Assembly: GCA_945876565.1 (NCBI GenBank)
Contig: CAMCOS010000028.1
Coordinates: 1-34,883, forward strand
DNA length: 34,883 nucleotides
From: Lautropia mirabilis
Lineage (GTDB): Bacteria > Pseudomonadota > Gammaproteobacteria > Burkholderiales > Burkholderiaceae_B
Direction: 5' to 3'
Shown: piece by piece, positions 8,625 through 16,010 of the stretch
How the letters are laid out: each line of letters opens with the position of its first letter
How positions within the stretch are numbered: position 1 is the first letter of the stretch
Program-made: the position numbers and the translations under genes
Notes under the pieces: generated by a model
What the model saw: only the letters and a program-made list of their open reading frames with translations
Told to the model about the DNA's origin: nothing
Database searches by the model: none

Positions 8625-8800
8625 ACCCCAATACGAGGGCTTCCACGAGTTGAATGCCATGCGCTATGAGCAACGCTAAACCCTGATGACCAGCAATCTG
8701 GACTTCACCGACTGGGATCAGGCATTTTGCCAAGAACAAACTGCTGGCCATTGCCACCTTGGATCGTCGGTTGCACAACTCCCCCTCGTCGAGAGGACGA
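8625..8800 (+). pseudogene. Second IS21-type IstB fragment
   Basis: The plus strand encodes 'GFHELNAMRYEQR', a stop, 'LMTSNLDFTDWDQAF' and, after a one-base frameshift near 8730, 'NKLLAIATLDRRLHNSP'. This matches the sensor and C-terminal part of IstB proteins of a different subgroup from the fragment at 8095-8312. It is broken by a stop and a frameshift. Confidence 0.65.
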
Positions 8801-8826
8801 AAAGCCGTTGCGATCGCCTCAATTTC
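8787..8826 (-). repeat. Copy of the 3' end of the hipA-like gene
   Basis: These 40 bases match 16046-16085 at about 36 of 40 positions. Translated on the minus strand, both give EIEAIA(T/S)AFR(P/H)LDE, the C-terminus of the HipA-like protein encoded at 16011-17288. Here the segment is fused to an IS3-type OrfA fragment. Confidence 0.75.
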
Positions 8827-8925
8827 AAGATCACGCTTGGCCACGATCTTCTTGAGCCGCTTCACATCATCCGTGAGCATCTCGGCAAACTTTATTCGCC
8901 AAGCGTAGATCGAAGGCTCACTCAC
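8820..8925 (-). pseudogene. IS3-family OrfA fragment
   Basis: The minus strand encodes 'VSEPSIYAWRIKFAEM', with the start codon read as Met, then 'DDVKRLKKIVAKRDLEIE'. This is the helix-turn-helix end and leucine-zipper start of an IS3-family OrfA (usual form: VSEqTiYtWRkkF...LKkivAerdLeiE). It then joins sequence resembling a HipA C-terminus. No OrfB follows. Confidence 0.65.
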
Positions 8926-9018
8926 TTCAAACAGTCAGGACGTGGTTGGGACGTGGTTGTGCACCAAGTGTTTGTCCAGTCGGTACAATTCGACTAAAAA
9001 ACAGACCGACGGTATTGC

Positions 9019-10647
9019 ATGGCACATCACAATAAGCGCGTTGCCGAATTCGGAATTTTTAACCTCGCGTACCTCGCTAGCGGCGCAGTGCTGCTGGCGC
9101 TGGTGGCTTATAGCCTGTGGATGGCGTTTTACCTGCCGGTCTATGGTGACGAGACCTATTGGAAACTCATCGTTTCCCGCTTAGTGTCGGACGACGGTTA
9201 TCTCATTTATATCTTCTCGCAGTGCGCCCAAGGGCAATGGATTCAAGCGCCATGGACCTGGCTGCCAGCCATGACGCTAAGCTACTTTCTCTATGAAGAC
9301 GCCAGCCACCCCTGGACGTTGCGCATTTCGGGCTGGGTGCTTTACGTCGGTTTATTGATTGCCTGGGTCTGGCTGCTCAAACGACGATCTGGGTTGTGCT
9401 GGTTTGACAGTGCATTGGCAATCGGCGGGTTTTTCTCGCTCGGTGTGCTGCCATTTTTGATGGTGTTTGATCGCCCGGAAAAGACAATCTTGGTGCTGCT
9501 AACGCTGGTGCTGGCCCTTGTGCCTGCCAGTGCCGAGTCTCACACAAAGCCCTCCAAACTGATGGTGGTGTCACTGGTTGCGATCTTTTCGCTGCTCGCT
9601 GCTTTGTTTGCCGGTTTGCATCCCAAGGGTCTATTCTTTTTTCCGGTGTTGCTGGCTGTTCTTTACGCGCGCACTCGGTCGTGGCTCGCCGGATTGGTGT
9701 TTCTTGGCCTATTGACCTGGGTCGCGCGCGACACCATGGCGATCTGGCAACAGCGCACGAATTGCCCCGAGTTTCCGGGTTTGATGACTGTCTTGCAGGG
9801 CTTGACGCTGCGACCATCGGCATTTTTTGTGGATCCGGCTGCCTTTATTTATGCAGCCTGGTTAAACCTGCTAGCGTTTGACGCGTACGTCAACAGTATT
9901 GGCCTGATACCCACGTACGTCGAGAACTGGTTGCCGCCGCTCGCTGGCGATCAGGCGCAGCCAAGCTGGGTTGCACTTGTCAATGCCTTGAACTGGATGC
10001 CACTGGCAGCAGTGGCTGGCTTGGCGCTGGTGAATCTTGTACAGGCTGGCTCAAAGTGGTGGAGGTCAGACGGTGTGATCTGGCTCGCACTCTGTCTGGC
10101 CCTGATGCTGATCGTCTGCCTGCAGACCGCCAAGAACTTCTACGAGGCAAGCCTGGTTTGGCCGCTCATCGGACTCTTAGCGGCCATGAGTTTTGCGTCT
10201 TCGGGTGGTGCGAGGTCCAAGGGTGGAGCCAAAGCGCTGATATTTTTTCTGGTGGTCATCGCCATTATCAGCAGCGTTGCCCGGATCGACCGATTTGCCC
10301 CGAATCTGTCAGACTGGATTCGCGAGCGCACCTGGCAAGTGCAGCATCAGGATCAACACAACGAAACCCTTCGAGAGTTTGCGAGGAACAGTTGCGCGAT
10401 CGACGCCAATGCTACCCGTCTGGCAATCGACAAAACGACCTATCCGGCCTTTTGGTGGCATCGCCAGCCGATTTTGTTGGATTTTTCTGCGGGGTGGTGG
10501 GCAGCAGAGTCCGATTTGAGCACCACATTGAGCAACAGAGATTCAGAAGGAGTGGTCGCTGCTTGTGAGCGCCTGCCTAATGATTTGCGGGGTCGAGCTA
10601 AAGCGCAAGGGCAGGTTTGCTGTTTGAGTGCGAAGGATTTGCGCTGA
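9019..10647 (+). CDS. Polytopic membrane glycosyltransferase, GT-C fold (putative)
   Basis: This 542-residue protein has around ten to twelve hydrophobic segments, starting at residues 14-36. The acidic motif 'VYGDETYWKL' lies after the first helix, as in GT-C enzymes (PMT/ArnT/DUF2029-type), where an Asp/Glu pair in the first periplasmic loop is catalytic. The C-terminal roughly 120 residues are soluble and probably periplasmic. Such enzymes use polyprenyl-linked sugars as donors. The gene is convergent with the GtrB/GtrA operon, whose products would make exactly such a donor. I therefore infer that this is the transferase that adds the sugar to a surface glycan, the role of GtrC-type proteins in O-antigen modification. 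The family assignment is from topology and motif only. The start is the ATG at 9019; the ribosome binding site is weak. Confidence 0.6.
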   Translation: MAHHNKRVAEFGIFNLAYLASGAVLLALVAYSLWMAFYLPVYGDETYWKLIVSRLVSDDGYLIYIFSQCAQGQWIQAPWTWLPAMTLSYFLYEDASHPWTLRISGWVLYVGLLIAWVWLLKRRSGLCWFDSALAIGGFFSLGVLPFLMVFDRPEKTILVLLTLVLALVPASAESHTKPSKLMVVSLVAIFSLLAALFAGLHPKGLFFFPVLLAVLYARTRSWLAGLVFLGLLTWVARDTMAIWQQRTNCPEFPGLMTVLQGLTLRPSAFFVDPAAFIYAAWLNLLAFDAYVNSIGLIPTYVENWLPPLAGDQAQPSWVALVNALNWMPLAAVAGLALVNLVQAGSKWWRSDGVIWLALCLALMLIVCLQTAKNFYEASLVWPLIGLLAAMSFASSGGARSKGGAKALIFFLVVIAIISSVARIDRFAPNLSDWIRERTWQVQHQDQHNETLREFARNSCAIDANATRLAIDKTTYPAFWWHRQPILLDFSAGWWAAESDLSTTLSNRDSEGVVAACERLPNDLRGRAKAQGQVCCLSAKDLR

Positions 10648-10670
10648 GGATTGACGCCATGCAGTTCCCG

Positions 10671-11429
10671 TTAGCGTGATTGCAGCACAACAAACAATGA
10701 ACTGCCAAACGGTGCGGCAGGAACAAAGCGTGTTTCCAGCGTGACCAGGTTGCGCAGTAACCGATTCAACAGAGGCGGGTAAGTTTTGAGGTCGGAGGCT
10801 GGCAAGTCTGCTGCCACACGGTCGCGCCCAAGCATCCGTTGAGACGTCCGGATGAGCCAAATGGGTACGCTTAAAACGAAAGGCCAGTAATCCATCCTGA
10901 CAATTGTCAGGCCCGCCTGCGAAGCCAGCGAGGTCATTTGCGCTTTCGTGAACCGGTGGGTAATGCCCACGGCTTTGTCATGCGAGCCGCGCAGACAATG
11001 CAGTGCAGGCAGATTCAAGATCATGATGCCATCGGCATGGAGTCTGGTGCTCGCCTGACGCAGAAACTGCATCCGCTTTTCGGCCTCGATATGGTAGAGC
11101 GTGTCGTTGCTGACAATACAGTCGAACTGACGTCCCGAGTAGAGATCACTTAATTCCCAAAGATCACCGACACAGGCTGTCAGGCCCCGCTTGACGCAGT
11201 GTTTGACTGCCAGCGCTGAGAGATCAAATCCCACCACATCTTTGCAGCCTTGGGTGTTTAGGAACTGCATGAGGCCACCCGTGCCACAGCCAGCGTCAAG
11301 TATCGCGATGTCGCGATGCCCAAAGTGGTCAGCCAATGTGTTGTAAACCTTGCTGTGCAGGGACTGGTACCACCAGTGATCCGTCTCGACCCGGGCCATG
11401 GTCTCGTATTCACGAGGATTGTCAATCAT
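10671..11429 (-). CDS. SAM-dependent methyltransferase, class I
   Basis: Taken from the ATG at 11429 this is 252 residues; a TTG at 11459 would add ten but overlaps the upstream gene more deeply. 'MARVETDHWWYQSLHSKVY' at the N-terminus is typical of methyltransferases in glycan clusters. SAM motif I is ILDAGCGTGG (about residues 43-52), followed by an acidic residue ending strand 2 (VVGFD) and 'FDCIVSNDTLYHI' as motif IV. A hydrophobic stretch near 'WPFVLSVPIWLIRTS' may associate with the membrane. It is the last gene of the minus-strand operon, overlapping the GtrA stop by 8 bases. It probably methylates the sugar or lipid carrier product made by this operon. The exact acceptor is unknown. 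Confidence 0.8.
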   Translation of the reverse strand: MIDNPREYETMARVETDHWWYQSLHSKVYNTLADHFGHRDIAILDAGCGTGGLMQFLNTQGCKDVVGFDLSALAVKHCVKRGLTACVGDLWELSDLYSGRQFDCIVSNDTLYHIEAEKRMQFLRQASTRLHADGIMILNLPALHCLRGSHDKAVGITHRFTKAQMTSLASQAGLTIVRMDYWPFVLSVPIWLIRTSQRMLGRDRVAADLPASDLKTYPPLLNRLLRNLVTLETRFVPAAPFGSSLFVVLQSR

Positions 11430-11832
11430 GGCGAAATACCCAGTATCGCTGGACCACAAAACTCAAGAGCGTGACAACCGTCAGTGAGATCAACTGTGCG
11501 ATCAGGGGGGCGATGTGTGCGAGCTCGATTAGCGCGGTCAGCAGCAGGGCGTTGATGCCATAGATGCCAACATAGGTGATTACAAACCGGGTGAAGGCCG
11601 TGCGATGTTTGGACTTACTTTTGAAAGTAACCCGCCGGTGGTTGATGTATCCAATCGCAATGCCGACTGCGTACGCAATCAGCAGCGCGATGTTGTATTG
11701 CAAACCGCCTACCTTGAAAGCCATGACGAACACGGTATAGCCAATCAGTGTATTGAGGCCACCCACCCAAACGAATGTCCAAAACTTTGCTAGCGATTTG
11801 GCGGTCTCGGTTGGGTCAGTCGAGGATTTCAT
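11422..11832 (-). CDS. gtrA: GtrA-like four-helix membrane protein (putative polyprenyl-sugar flippase)
   Basis: The product has 136 residues from the ATG at 11832; a TTG at 11844 is an alternative. Four transmembrane helices are clear: 'FWTFVWVGGLNTLIGYTVFV', 'NIALLIAYAVGIAIGYINHR', 'FVITYVGIYGINALLLTAL' and 'LIAQLISLTVVTLLSFVVQ'. The ending 'RYWVF' is the GtrA-family C-terminal signature (usually F...r.wvF). GtrA proteins are thought to flip bactoprenyl-phosphate-linked sugars across the inner membrane. The gene overlaps the aminotransferase upstream by 17 bases and sits in the same operon as a GtrB-type transferase, which supports the role. Confidence 0.85.
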   Translation of the reverse strand: MKSSTDPTETAKSLAKFWTFVWVGGLNTLIGYTVFVMAFKVGGLQYNIALLIAYAVGIAIGYINHRRVTFKSKSKHRTAFTRFVITYVGIYGINALLLTALIELAHIAPLIAQLISLTVVTLLSFVVQRYWVFRHD

Positions 11833-12925
11833 GGAGACAATCAAGCACTCGATGCACGGCGGATTCAGTGAGCTCTGGATACATCGGCAGTGAAAGGATG
11901 CTCGCGGAAAGCGTTTCAGTCACTGGCAGGTCACCAGGCTGGTGACCGAGAAATTGGTAACCACGCATGAGATGAATCGGGTAAGGATAGTGGATGCCTG
12001 TCTGTACTCCTAGATCAGAGAGCGATTTTCTAAGTAAATCGCGTTGTTCGGCACGAACCACAAACAAATGATAAGCATGCTCCACGACAGGGGTGGCTGT
12101 GAAGTGGTGTAGTGATTTCGGCAAGTTTTCACAATAGATCTTAGCGAGGTTGCGTCTTGAAGATAGCGCGGCAGGCAGATACTGCAGCTTCACATTAAGA
12201 ATCGCGGCCTGCAGCTCATCGAGACGGCTGTTGATGCCCTCGCGTTCAGCATAGTACTGGTTCTCAAAACCGTACTTGCGAATACTGCGCATGACTTTGA
12301 CAACTTCCGGGTCACGGCTGGCGCACAACCCGCCATCTCCATAGGCGCCAAGATTTTTGGTGGGGTAAAAGGAGAAAGCGGCTGCATGCCCGAATGAGCC
12401 TATCATTTGCCCGTTTAGTGTGGTTCCCTGGCTCTGGGCACAGTCTTCGATGACCCACAGTTGGTATTTGTTGGCAATGGCTAGCAGTGCTGGCATGTCC
12501 ACCGCATTGCCAAACAGATGGACCGCAATAATGGCTCGAGTTCTCTCGGTGATTTTGAGGCTAACTTGATCAAGGTCCATCAGGGCGGTTTCTGGGGTGA
12601 CATCCACAAACACGGGTGTTGCCCCGACCATCCGTATGGCACTAACCGTGGGCACGGCGGTGTTGGCAACGGTGATTACCTCATCGCCGTCGCCAACGCC
12701 TAGTGCCTTTAAACAGATCACGATCGCATCCGTTCCATTGGCAACACCCACGCCCTGCACGTTTGGGCCAAGCCAGGCTGAGAAGTTCTCTTCAAAGCGC
12801 TGCACCTCGCCTGCGAGTATCAGGTCTCCTGAGCGCAGTACACGCTTGATCGCATCAAGTATTTCATTTTCGATCACCTGATAGTGCTCGAGGTAGTCGA
12901 ACATTCGGACGGTCGTTGCGTTCAT
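11816..12925 (-). CDS. DegT/DnrJ/EryC1-family sugar aminotransferase
   Basis: This 369-residue protein is full length for the family. It is a PLP-dependent aminotransferase that converts nucleotide-linked keto-sugars to amino-sugars. Visible landmarks are 'GVANGTDAI' (cofactor phosphate binding, about 60-68), 'VIEDCAQSQG' (Asp binding the pyridine nitrogen, about 148-157) and 'FSFYPTKNLGAYGDGG' with the Schiff-base lysine at K190. 'SRLDELQAAIL' is also typical. The gene follows the epimerase by three bases and overlaps gtrA. Together with the epimerase it probably supplies an amino-deoxy-sugar to the GtrB-type transferase. The product sugar cannot be named from sequence. Confidence 0.93.
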   Translation of the reverse strand: MNATTVRMFDYLEHYQVIENEILDAIKRVLRSGDLILAGEVQRFEENFSAWLGPNVQGVGVANGTDAIVICLKALGVGDGDEVITVANTAVPTVSAIRMVGATPVFVDVTPETALMDLDQVSLKITERTRAIIAVHLFGNAVDMPALLAIANKYQLWVIEDCAQSQGTTLNGQMIGSFGHAAAFSFYPTKNLGAYGDGGLCASRDPEVVKVMRSIRKYGFENQYYAEREGINSRLDELQAAILNVKLQYLPAALSSRRNLAKIYCENLPKSLHHFTATPVVEHAYHLFVVRAEQRDLLRKSLSDLGVQTGIHYPYPIHLMRGYQFLGHQPGDLPVTETLSASILSLPMYPELTESAVHRVLDCLHEILD

Positions 12926-12928
12926 GGG

Positions 12929-13921
12929 TCAAAGGTAATGAGAAAAGTTCTCTTTGAAAAAAGCAATCGTGCGTTGCAGGCCCTCTTGCAACCTCACGCG
13001 CGGTTTCCACCCAGTTAGATCAGAAAAACGGCTGTGGTCACCATAGTAGTCTCCGATGTCAATCAGCTTTTTGTTGTCTGGAAATGGCACTATCCGGCAA
13101 TTCACCGGAATGATCTCGTTAAGCAGATCCACAAATTCAAGCAGGTTGTATCGGTCAGGCCCCCCGAGGTTGAAGACTTGCCCGTAACATTGATCTGTCA
13201 GGTTGGCTAACAGTAGTGCATCGACAACGTCATCGACATAATTAAAGTCGCGTACCTGCCGGCCATCGCCATAGATGAGTATTTCTTGGTTGGTGAGGCA
13301 ACGCTTTAAAAAAACACCGATGAAGCCTTGTCGATCGTTTCTGATTTGCAGACGTGGGCCGTATGTGTTGGTCAGGCGGATGACCGTTGAGCGCAAATCG
13401 TAGACCCTATCGTAGAGCAAATGATAGTACTCGGCAGCCAGCTTGTTAATGCCATTGACATCGACTGGCAGTACAGGATGGTCCTCGGTGACAGGCAGGC
13501 TCTGCGGCACTCCATAGACCTGACGGGTCGATGTGTAAACGATGCGCGCAGTCGGGTTATGTTGCCGGCAGGCTTCGACAAGGTGCATGGTGGAGATGCA
13601 ATTCATGCCGAGATCATGCAAGGGCTCACGCATGCTGTCGCCGTGGCTGACTTGACCGGCTAGATGAAAGATAAAGTCTCTGTCCTTAACGATGGGCGCC
13701 AAGTCGTGGAAGTGCCGCATGTCGTCCTGATAGATGGTGATCAGCTCGCGGATGCTGTGTATGTTGCGCCAGTTTCCCCCAAACTGCGGAATCATGGCAT
13801 CCAGAATCGCGACCTCAGCCTCTTGTTGGACCAATCGGTTGGCCAGGGTGCTGCCGATAAAACCGAGTCCGCCGGTGATCAGGATTTTTTTGCCAGCGTA
13901 TGGTTTAAATTTGGCGTCCAC
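12929..13921 (-). CDS. NAD-dependent sugar epimerase/dehydratase (extended SDR), active-site Tyr replaced
   Basis: The product has 330 residues. The Rossmann motif GGLGFIGSTLA lies at 17-27, the 'VYTSTRQVYG' active-site strand at 128-137 and 'RLTNTYGP' later, all standard for extended SDR nucleotide-sugar enzymes. The catalytic YxxxK motif reads NGINK (156-160), so Lys160 is present but Tyr is Asn. Many family members keep Tyr for hydride and proton transfer. Some related sequences do carry 'DVNGINK', so this could be a subfamily trait and not damage. The start is GTG at 13921, directly after the glycosyltransferase stop (TGA then GTG), which implies translational coupling. It probably modifies the nucleotide sugar used by the aminotransferase downstream. 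Confidence 0.85.
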   Translation of the reverse strand: MDAKFKPYAGKKILITGGLGFIGSTLANRLVQQEAEVAILDAMIPQFGGNWRNIHSIRELITIYQDDMRHFHDLAPIVKDRDFIFHLAGQVSHGDSMREPLHDLGMNCISTMHLVEACRQHNPTARIVYTSTRQVYGVPQSLPVTEDHPVLPVDVNGINKLAAEYYHLLYDRVYDLRSTVIRLTNTYGPRLQIRNDRQGFIGVFLKRCLTNQEILIYGDGRQVRDFNYVDDVVDALLLANLTDQCYGQVFNLGGPDRYNLLEFVDLLNEIIPVNCRIVPFPDNKKLIDIGDYYGDHSRFSDLTGWKPRVRLQEGLQRTIAFFKENFSHYL

Positions 13922-14866
13922 TCATACCTCGATTTTGTCTTTGATCTTGCGTCGAATAGCGAACTGAGGAATTTGGTTCAATTTCAACAGCACACGACCA
14001 AGGTATTCACCCATGAGCCCGATCGCAAGCAGCTGAACGCTGGATACGAACAGAATGGTCACAATCACTGATGCCCACCCCGTCGGGAGCTCAGGATTGA
14101 TGAGCCGCTCGATCACCACAAATATGGCCGCCAGACCGCTTAAGACCGCTAAACCCAAGCCTAGCAAACTAGCGAATCTGAGCGGCAAGATGGAAAAGTT
14201 GGTGAACATGTTCATCCACAGGCCCACTAGCTTGCTCAGGGTGTAGTTAGAGCGTCCTAGCTCCCGTGCCCGATGCTCCACTTCCAGCTGGCCAAGTGCT
14301 GATGTGTTGCGCAGGATCAAGCCGTCAATGTAGGGAAACGGCCCGTCGTATTTGATGATTTGCTTCACCACCGAGATGCGGATCGCCTTAAACGAGGACA
14401 GATAAAGGTTGCGTGGCTTTCCCAGAACATAACTTGCTACCCAGTCGTTAAATGCGCTACCCCAGTTTCGATCGAATCGATGCTGTTTTTTCTTGTAACA
14501 GGAAAACACCACGTCATGGCCTTTGTCGAGCTCGTCGGCAAGCCTGACGACTTCGTTGGGCGGGTTTTGCAAGTCGTCGTCCATGATGACCACGCAGTCA
14601 CCTGTGGCGTGATTCAAGCCAGCCATGACCGCATTGTGCTCACCAAAGTTTTTGGCAAGCTCGATGTAGACTATCCAGTCGTGGTCTAGGGCAAATTTTT
14701 CGCATACTGCATCGGAATTGTCGCGAGCGCTGCCATCATTGACCAAAATCAACTCAAGGTCATTTTGAGGTCGCAGTTCTCTGTCGAGCGCTTCAACGAG
14801 CTTGGGAACTGTGCCCGCTCCGTTGTAAACGGGCACAACAACAGAAATTCGCCTTTTTTTGTTCAT
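13922..14866 (-). CDS. GtrB/DPM1-type glycosyltransferase family 2 with C-terminal membrane helices
   Basis: From the ATG at 14866 the product has 314 residues; a GTG at 14920 would add 18. The N-terminus 'RRISVVVPVYNGAGTVP' and the metal-binding 'VIMDDDLQNPP' are GT2 signatures. The 'R..GRSNYTLSKLVGLW' stretch and two C-terminal transmembrane helices ('LGLGLAVLSGLAAIFVVIE' and 'SVIVTILFVSSVQLLAIGLM') followed by 'GEYLGR' are diagnostic of polyprenyl-phosphate glycosyltransferases such as GtrB, ArnC and YfdH. It would load the sugar onto undecaprenyl phosphate on the cytoplasmic side. It is the first gene of the five-gene minus-strand operon. The promoter should lie in 14870-15060. Confidence 0.92.
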   Translation of the reverse strand: MNKKRRISVVVPVYNGAGTVPKLVEALDRELRPQNDLELILVNDGSARDNSDAVCEKFALDHDWIVYIELAKNFGEHNAVMAGLNHATGDCVVIMDDDLQNPPNEVVRLADELDKGHDVVFSCYKKKQHRFDRNWGSAFNDWVASYVLGKPRNLYLSSFKAIRISVVKQIIKYDGPFPYIDGLILRNTSALGQLEVEHRARELGRSNYTLSKLVGLWMNMFTNFSILPLRFASLLGLGLAVLSGLAAIFVVIERLINPELPTGWASVIVTILFVSSVQLLAIGLMGEYLGRVLLKLNQIPQFAIRRKIKDKIEV

Positions 14867-15084
14867 GTTCTTGTTTGCACAACTAGCGAATGTCTCATCG
14901 TTTGTTTTTTTGATTGGCACAATCGGGTGCGCCGGCTGGCAAAGGATTATATTTACAGAATCATCTTTTGGTTGATGTTAAATAACGGTTGATCGGGAAT
15001 CAAGCAATTATTCAGCATGGGTCTAGTTCGATCATACTCATGGGGATGAATCGTTGTTTTCTTGTTTAGCCTTGGGATGATTAA

Positions 15085-15198
15085 CTGACACTCAAAGAGA
15101 TCGCAAAACAATACAAAGTTCGGGCTAACATCGAGCGTGACTTCGAGGTCCTGAAATCCGACACTGTGCTAGCGCCAGCGTATCACAGGTTGCCTTAA
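15085..15198 (+). pseudogene. IS1634-type transposase C-terminal fragment
   Basis: A 37-codon stretch reads 'LTLKEIAKQYKVRANIERDF' and 'EVLKSDTVLAPAYHRLP', then a stop. It matches the end of the DDE domain in IS1634-like transposases (usual form: YK.rAdIERdFRvLKSeieiaPvYHRLP.RIRAHA). The conserved 'RIRAHA' continuation is lost. Nothing else of the element is seen nearby. Confidence 0.7.
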
Positions 15199-15419
15199 TT
15201 GAAGCTGTTTCGATTTGATCTGACAACTAGGCCTTGCCAAGAGGTGGGTGCCCAATGGTGTCAGGTCCTTCGTCGAGTTTGCCAATGCGAGCCTACAGGT
15301 CTCGTGGCATGTTTATGGCCATGGCTGGCAGACGTTCAGACAGTCTAGCCAATTCCCCAGGATGAAATGTTTCCTCGGCCACCTAGTCCCTGAAAGTCGA
15401 TCGGAACCCATGCATTGTG

Positions 15420-15574
15420 CGCCGGATGGTGCAGGTCTGGGGTTGGCCATTACGCGTGCCATCGTGACTGCGCATGCGGGCACCACTAAAGTCAGTCGCC
15501 AGGACGCGAGGACGACAGGACGGTGTTTCAAATCATCTTGCCTGCACCGAGGTGTTCTAGGAATCACACTATGA
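15420..15574 (+). pseudogene. Sensor histidine kinase, C-terminal ATPase tail fragment
   Basis: The plus strand reads 'DGAGLGLAITRAIVTAHAGT', the G2 box and final helix of a HATPase_c domain, and after a frameshift 'TVFQIILPAPR', the usual final strand. The rest of the kinase is missing. It resembles the ends of heavy-metal-type sensor kinases, which would fit the efflux fragment alongside. Confidence 0.65.
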
Positions 15575-15744
15575 TTTTGGATCGGTCGATACGATGATGT
15601 CTGTCGGCGGAGCCCAGCCGCCACCCAAAGCCTTGTAGATCGCGGTCAGTTCGATGACCGTTTCGTATTGGGCATCGACAATCCCTTCGTCAATTTGGGT
15701 GAGTGCCAGTTGGCGCGTGTCAAGGTAGATGTCGCGTGAGTCAT
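15569..15744 (-). pseudogene. Outer-membrane efflux protein (OprM/NodT-type) C-terminal fragment
   Basis: The minus strand translation 'YLDTRQLALTQIDEG' and 'ETVIELTAIYKALGGGW' ends at a stop at 15571-15569. 'LYKALGGGW' is the near-invariant end of outer-membrane factors of RND efflux systems. No start or beta-barrel portion remains upstream. Sequence at 15750-16000 shows no recognised gene. Confidence 0.7.
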
Positions 15745-16010
15745 GCAGATAATTCCATTAATCCTTCATTGACCAACTGAGCCACCACATCATCCTTTTC
15801 AGGGTTGAGCCTGACAATAACCAAATACACACTGAGTTTATGAAGCCAGGTGTAGCAAAGTCATTGACACGTTCGGAGTTGCGCCCGATAGAGATCAAAT
15901 TTCGCTCGTAGGCCCGGGGCTGGTTTTTAGGAAAATTATGTCGAACTCGAGAGTCAAAGACACTGCGCCCGAAATGCGACGGTAAGTGACATGTTTCAAA
16001 GCAAATGTTC

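Noticed and set aside
13664-14071. 135-codon plus-strand frame antisense to the epimerase and glycosyltransferase genes
   Set aside because: It lies entirely opposite two well-supported genes and shows no family motif.
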